A program made the translations under genes and the position numbers. 64,000 nucleotides of DNA. Origin: Nitrincola sp048264025. GTDB lineage: Bacteria; Pseudomonadota; Gammaproteobacteria; Pseudomonadales; Balneatricaceae. The DNA lies in contig NZ_JBLXDN010000014.1 in NCBI RefSeq assembly GCF_048264025.1, positions 1 through 64,000 on the forward strand, in the 5' to 3' direction. The notes under the pieces were generated by a model. The model ran no database searches. It was not told the origin of the DNA and saw only the letters and a program-made list of their open reading frames with translations. Positions within the stretch are counted from its first letter, which is position 1, and each line of letters starts with the position of its first letter. Shown one piece after another: positions 62,701-64,000 of this stretch.

Positions 62701-64000
62701 TTAGTGGCTCATCAGCTTATCGACAGCATCGGGCTTATCATGCACACCAAAGCGGTCAACGATGGTGGCGCTGGCTTCATTCATACCGATGATTTCCACT
62801 TCTATGCCTTCGCGACGAAACTTAATCACGACCTTATCCAGTGCGGCAACGCCGGTAATGTCCCAAAAATGTGCGCGGCTGAGATCAATCACCACCTTAT
62901 CAAGATCCTCTTTGAAGTTAAAGGATTCGGTGAACTGGTCAGATGAGCTGAAGAATACCTGTCCCACCACGGTGTAAACGCGAGTGGTTTGTTCTTTAAG
63001 TTCTGATCCAACATACATAAACTTGCCCACTTTGTTGGCAAAGTTGATCGCGGCAATCAGTACCCCGACGAACACCCCATAGGCCAGGTTATGTGTGGCA
63101 ACGACGACAACGACTGTGGCAACCATAACAACATTGGTCGACATAGGGTGTTTTTTCAGATCTTTGATCGACGTCCAGCTAAAAGTACCTATAGATACCA
63201 TGATCATTACCGCCACCAGTGCGGCCATGGGGATCTGGCCGATCCAGTCACTCAGGAATACCACCATAAACAGCAGGAAAACACCGGCGGTCATTGTTGA
63301 TAGCCGTCCGCGACCGCCTGATTTAATGTTGATAATAGATTGGCCAATCATCGCACAGCCGGCCATACCACCCATCAGACCCGCACCAATGTTGGCAATC
63401 CCTTGGCCTTTGCATTCACGGTTCTTGTCACTTTTAGTATCGGTCAGATCATCGACAATGGTTGCGGTCATCAGTGATTCGAGCAGACCCACTACAGCAA
63501 GCGCTGCGGAGTAGGGGAGGATGATCCACAGGGTTTCCAGATTCAGGGGCACATCGGGCCAGAGGAAGATCGGCAGGGTATCAGGTAGCTCGCCCATGTC
63601 GCTGACAGTACGGATATCCAGATCGAGTAGTAAATAAAGGCCTGTCAGCACCAGAATGCAGACCAGCGGCGAAGGGATGGTTTTATTGATGTAAGGGAAG
63701 AGATAAATAATGGCCAGGCCGCCCGCTGTCATGGCATAGACATGCCAGCTGACATTGGTCAGTTCGGGTAACTGCGCCATAAAGATCAGAATTGCCAGCG
63801 CGTTTACAAAGCCGGTAACTACTGAACGGGAAACAAAGCGCATCAGACTGCCGAGTTTTATGTAACCGGCAATAATTTGTAATACACCGGTCAGCAGGGT
63901 GGCGGCCAACAGGTACTCCAGACCATGATCACGTACCAGTGTGACCATCAGCAACGCCATGGCGCCGGTCGCGGCAGAGATCATACCGGGACGGCCGCCT
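62701..64000 (-). CDS. SulP-family anion transporter (5' end beyond the window)
   Basis: The frame stays open to the window edge, so the N-terminus is missing; about 432 residues are visible. GGRPGMISAATGAMA near the visible start is the SulP core motif. Around nine more membrane helices and a C-terminal STAS domain with VVIDLSRAHFWDITGVAALDKV follow. Members carry sulfate, bicarbonate or other anions. The SulP-Usp pair and short STAS resemble marine bicarbonate transporters (BicA-like), but the substrate cannot be read from this part. Confidence 0.9.
   Translation of the reverse strand, partial: GGRPGMISAATGAMALLMVTLVRDHGLEYLLAATLLTGVLQIIAGYIKLGSLMRFVSRSVVTGFVNALAILIFMAQLPELTNVSWHVYAMTAGGLAIIYLFPYINKTIPSPLVCILVLTGLYLLLDLDIRTVSDMGELPDTLPIFLWPDVPLNLETLWIILPYSAALAVVGLLESLMTATIVDDLTDTKSDKNRECKGQGIANIGAGLMGGMAGCAMIGQSIINIKSGGRGRLSTMTAGVFLLFMVVFLSDWIGQIPMAALVAVMIMVSIGTFSWTSIKDLKKHPMSTNVVMVATVVVVVATHNLAYGVFVGVLIAAINFANKVGKFMYVGSELKEQTTRVYTVVGQVFFSSSDQFTESFNFKEDLDKVVIDLSRAHFWDITGVAALDKVVIKFRREGIEVEIIGMNEASATIVDRFGVHDKPDAVDKLMSH

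Noticed and set aside
1..64000. CRISPR array, prophage, integrase or complete IS element
   Set aside because: No regularly spaced repeats, no phage structural or integrase-like proteins and no transposase frames are seen. Nearly all sequence is accounted for by chromosomal housekeeping genes.

Overview
The window looks like a chromosomal segment of a marine or salt-adapted gammaproteobacterium, probably Oceanospirillaceae-like (Marinobacterium / Nitrincola / Amphritea neighbourhood). The genus is a guess. The reasons are the conserved blocks mrcA<>pilMNOPQ-aroK-aroB-damX-gltBD, nrdR-ribD-ribE-ribBA-ribH-nusB-thiL-pgpA and xseB-ispA-dxs, together with a flagellar stator of the sodium-driven PomAB type. 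Coding density is very high, no gap exceeds 300 bases, and many genes overlap by 1 to 8 bases. I see no phage, IS element, CRISPR array or complete tRNA/rRNA gene.

Layout. 1-173: intergenic hairpins. 174-10881: penicillin-binding protein 1A (minus), diverging from pilMNOPQ (type IV pilus alignment complex and secretin), aroK, aroB and a DamX-like SPOR/ATPase protein. 10882-17046: gltBD (glutamate synthase) behind a structured leader. 17232-22838: an A+T-richer minor pilin operon (fimT/pilV/pilW/pilX/pilY1/pilE), convergent with an AlgZ/AlgR-like two-component pair (22871-24587), the type of system that controls minor pilins in Pseudomonas. 24588-25130: a small patch with a lone nucleotidyltransferase, a tRNA-like fragment and a REP-like motif. 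25142-31777: proline/imino-acid module, with PutA encoded as two genes, proC, an ornithine cyclodeaminase-family enzyme and an AraC regulator. 31948-40161: hemE, beta-carbonic anhydrase, metY, radA, a PilZ protein, a GGDEF cyclase and ettA. 40162-47941: glyA, nrdR and riboflavin synthesis with nusB, thiL, pgpA and ribA. 47932-50845: isoprenoid precursor genes dxs, ispA and xseB. 51018-54106: pomA, pomB and an ABC1-family protein.

54138-60367 is the most unusual part. It holds a thioesterase, an ArsS-type radical SAM protein with a Cys-rich C-terminus, an MTA-phosphorylase-like enzyme, an FAD oxidoreductase related to the domain fused to SelD in some species, two small nucleotide-sugar/glycosyl transferase-like proteins of the 'rSAM/selenodomain-associated' families, a sigma-70-family factor, a tiny zinc-finger protein and an ICMT-like membrane methyltransferase. 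Together they look like a locus for making an arsenosugar or a related deoxyadenosyl/ribosyl metalloid compound. No arsenite methyltransferase gene is visible here.

60387-64000: a membrane-tethered TAXI-type binding protein without TRAP permease genes, a tandem universal stress protein, and a SulP anion transporter cut by the window end.

Functions are read from protein motifs and remembered family features; no database search was run. Start codons were moved from the longest possible ORF where a ribosome binding site or family N-terminus argued for it.
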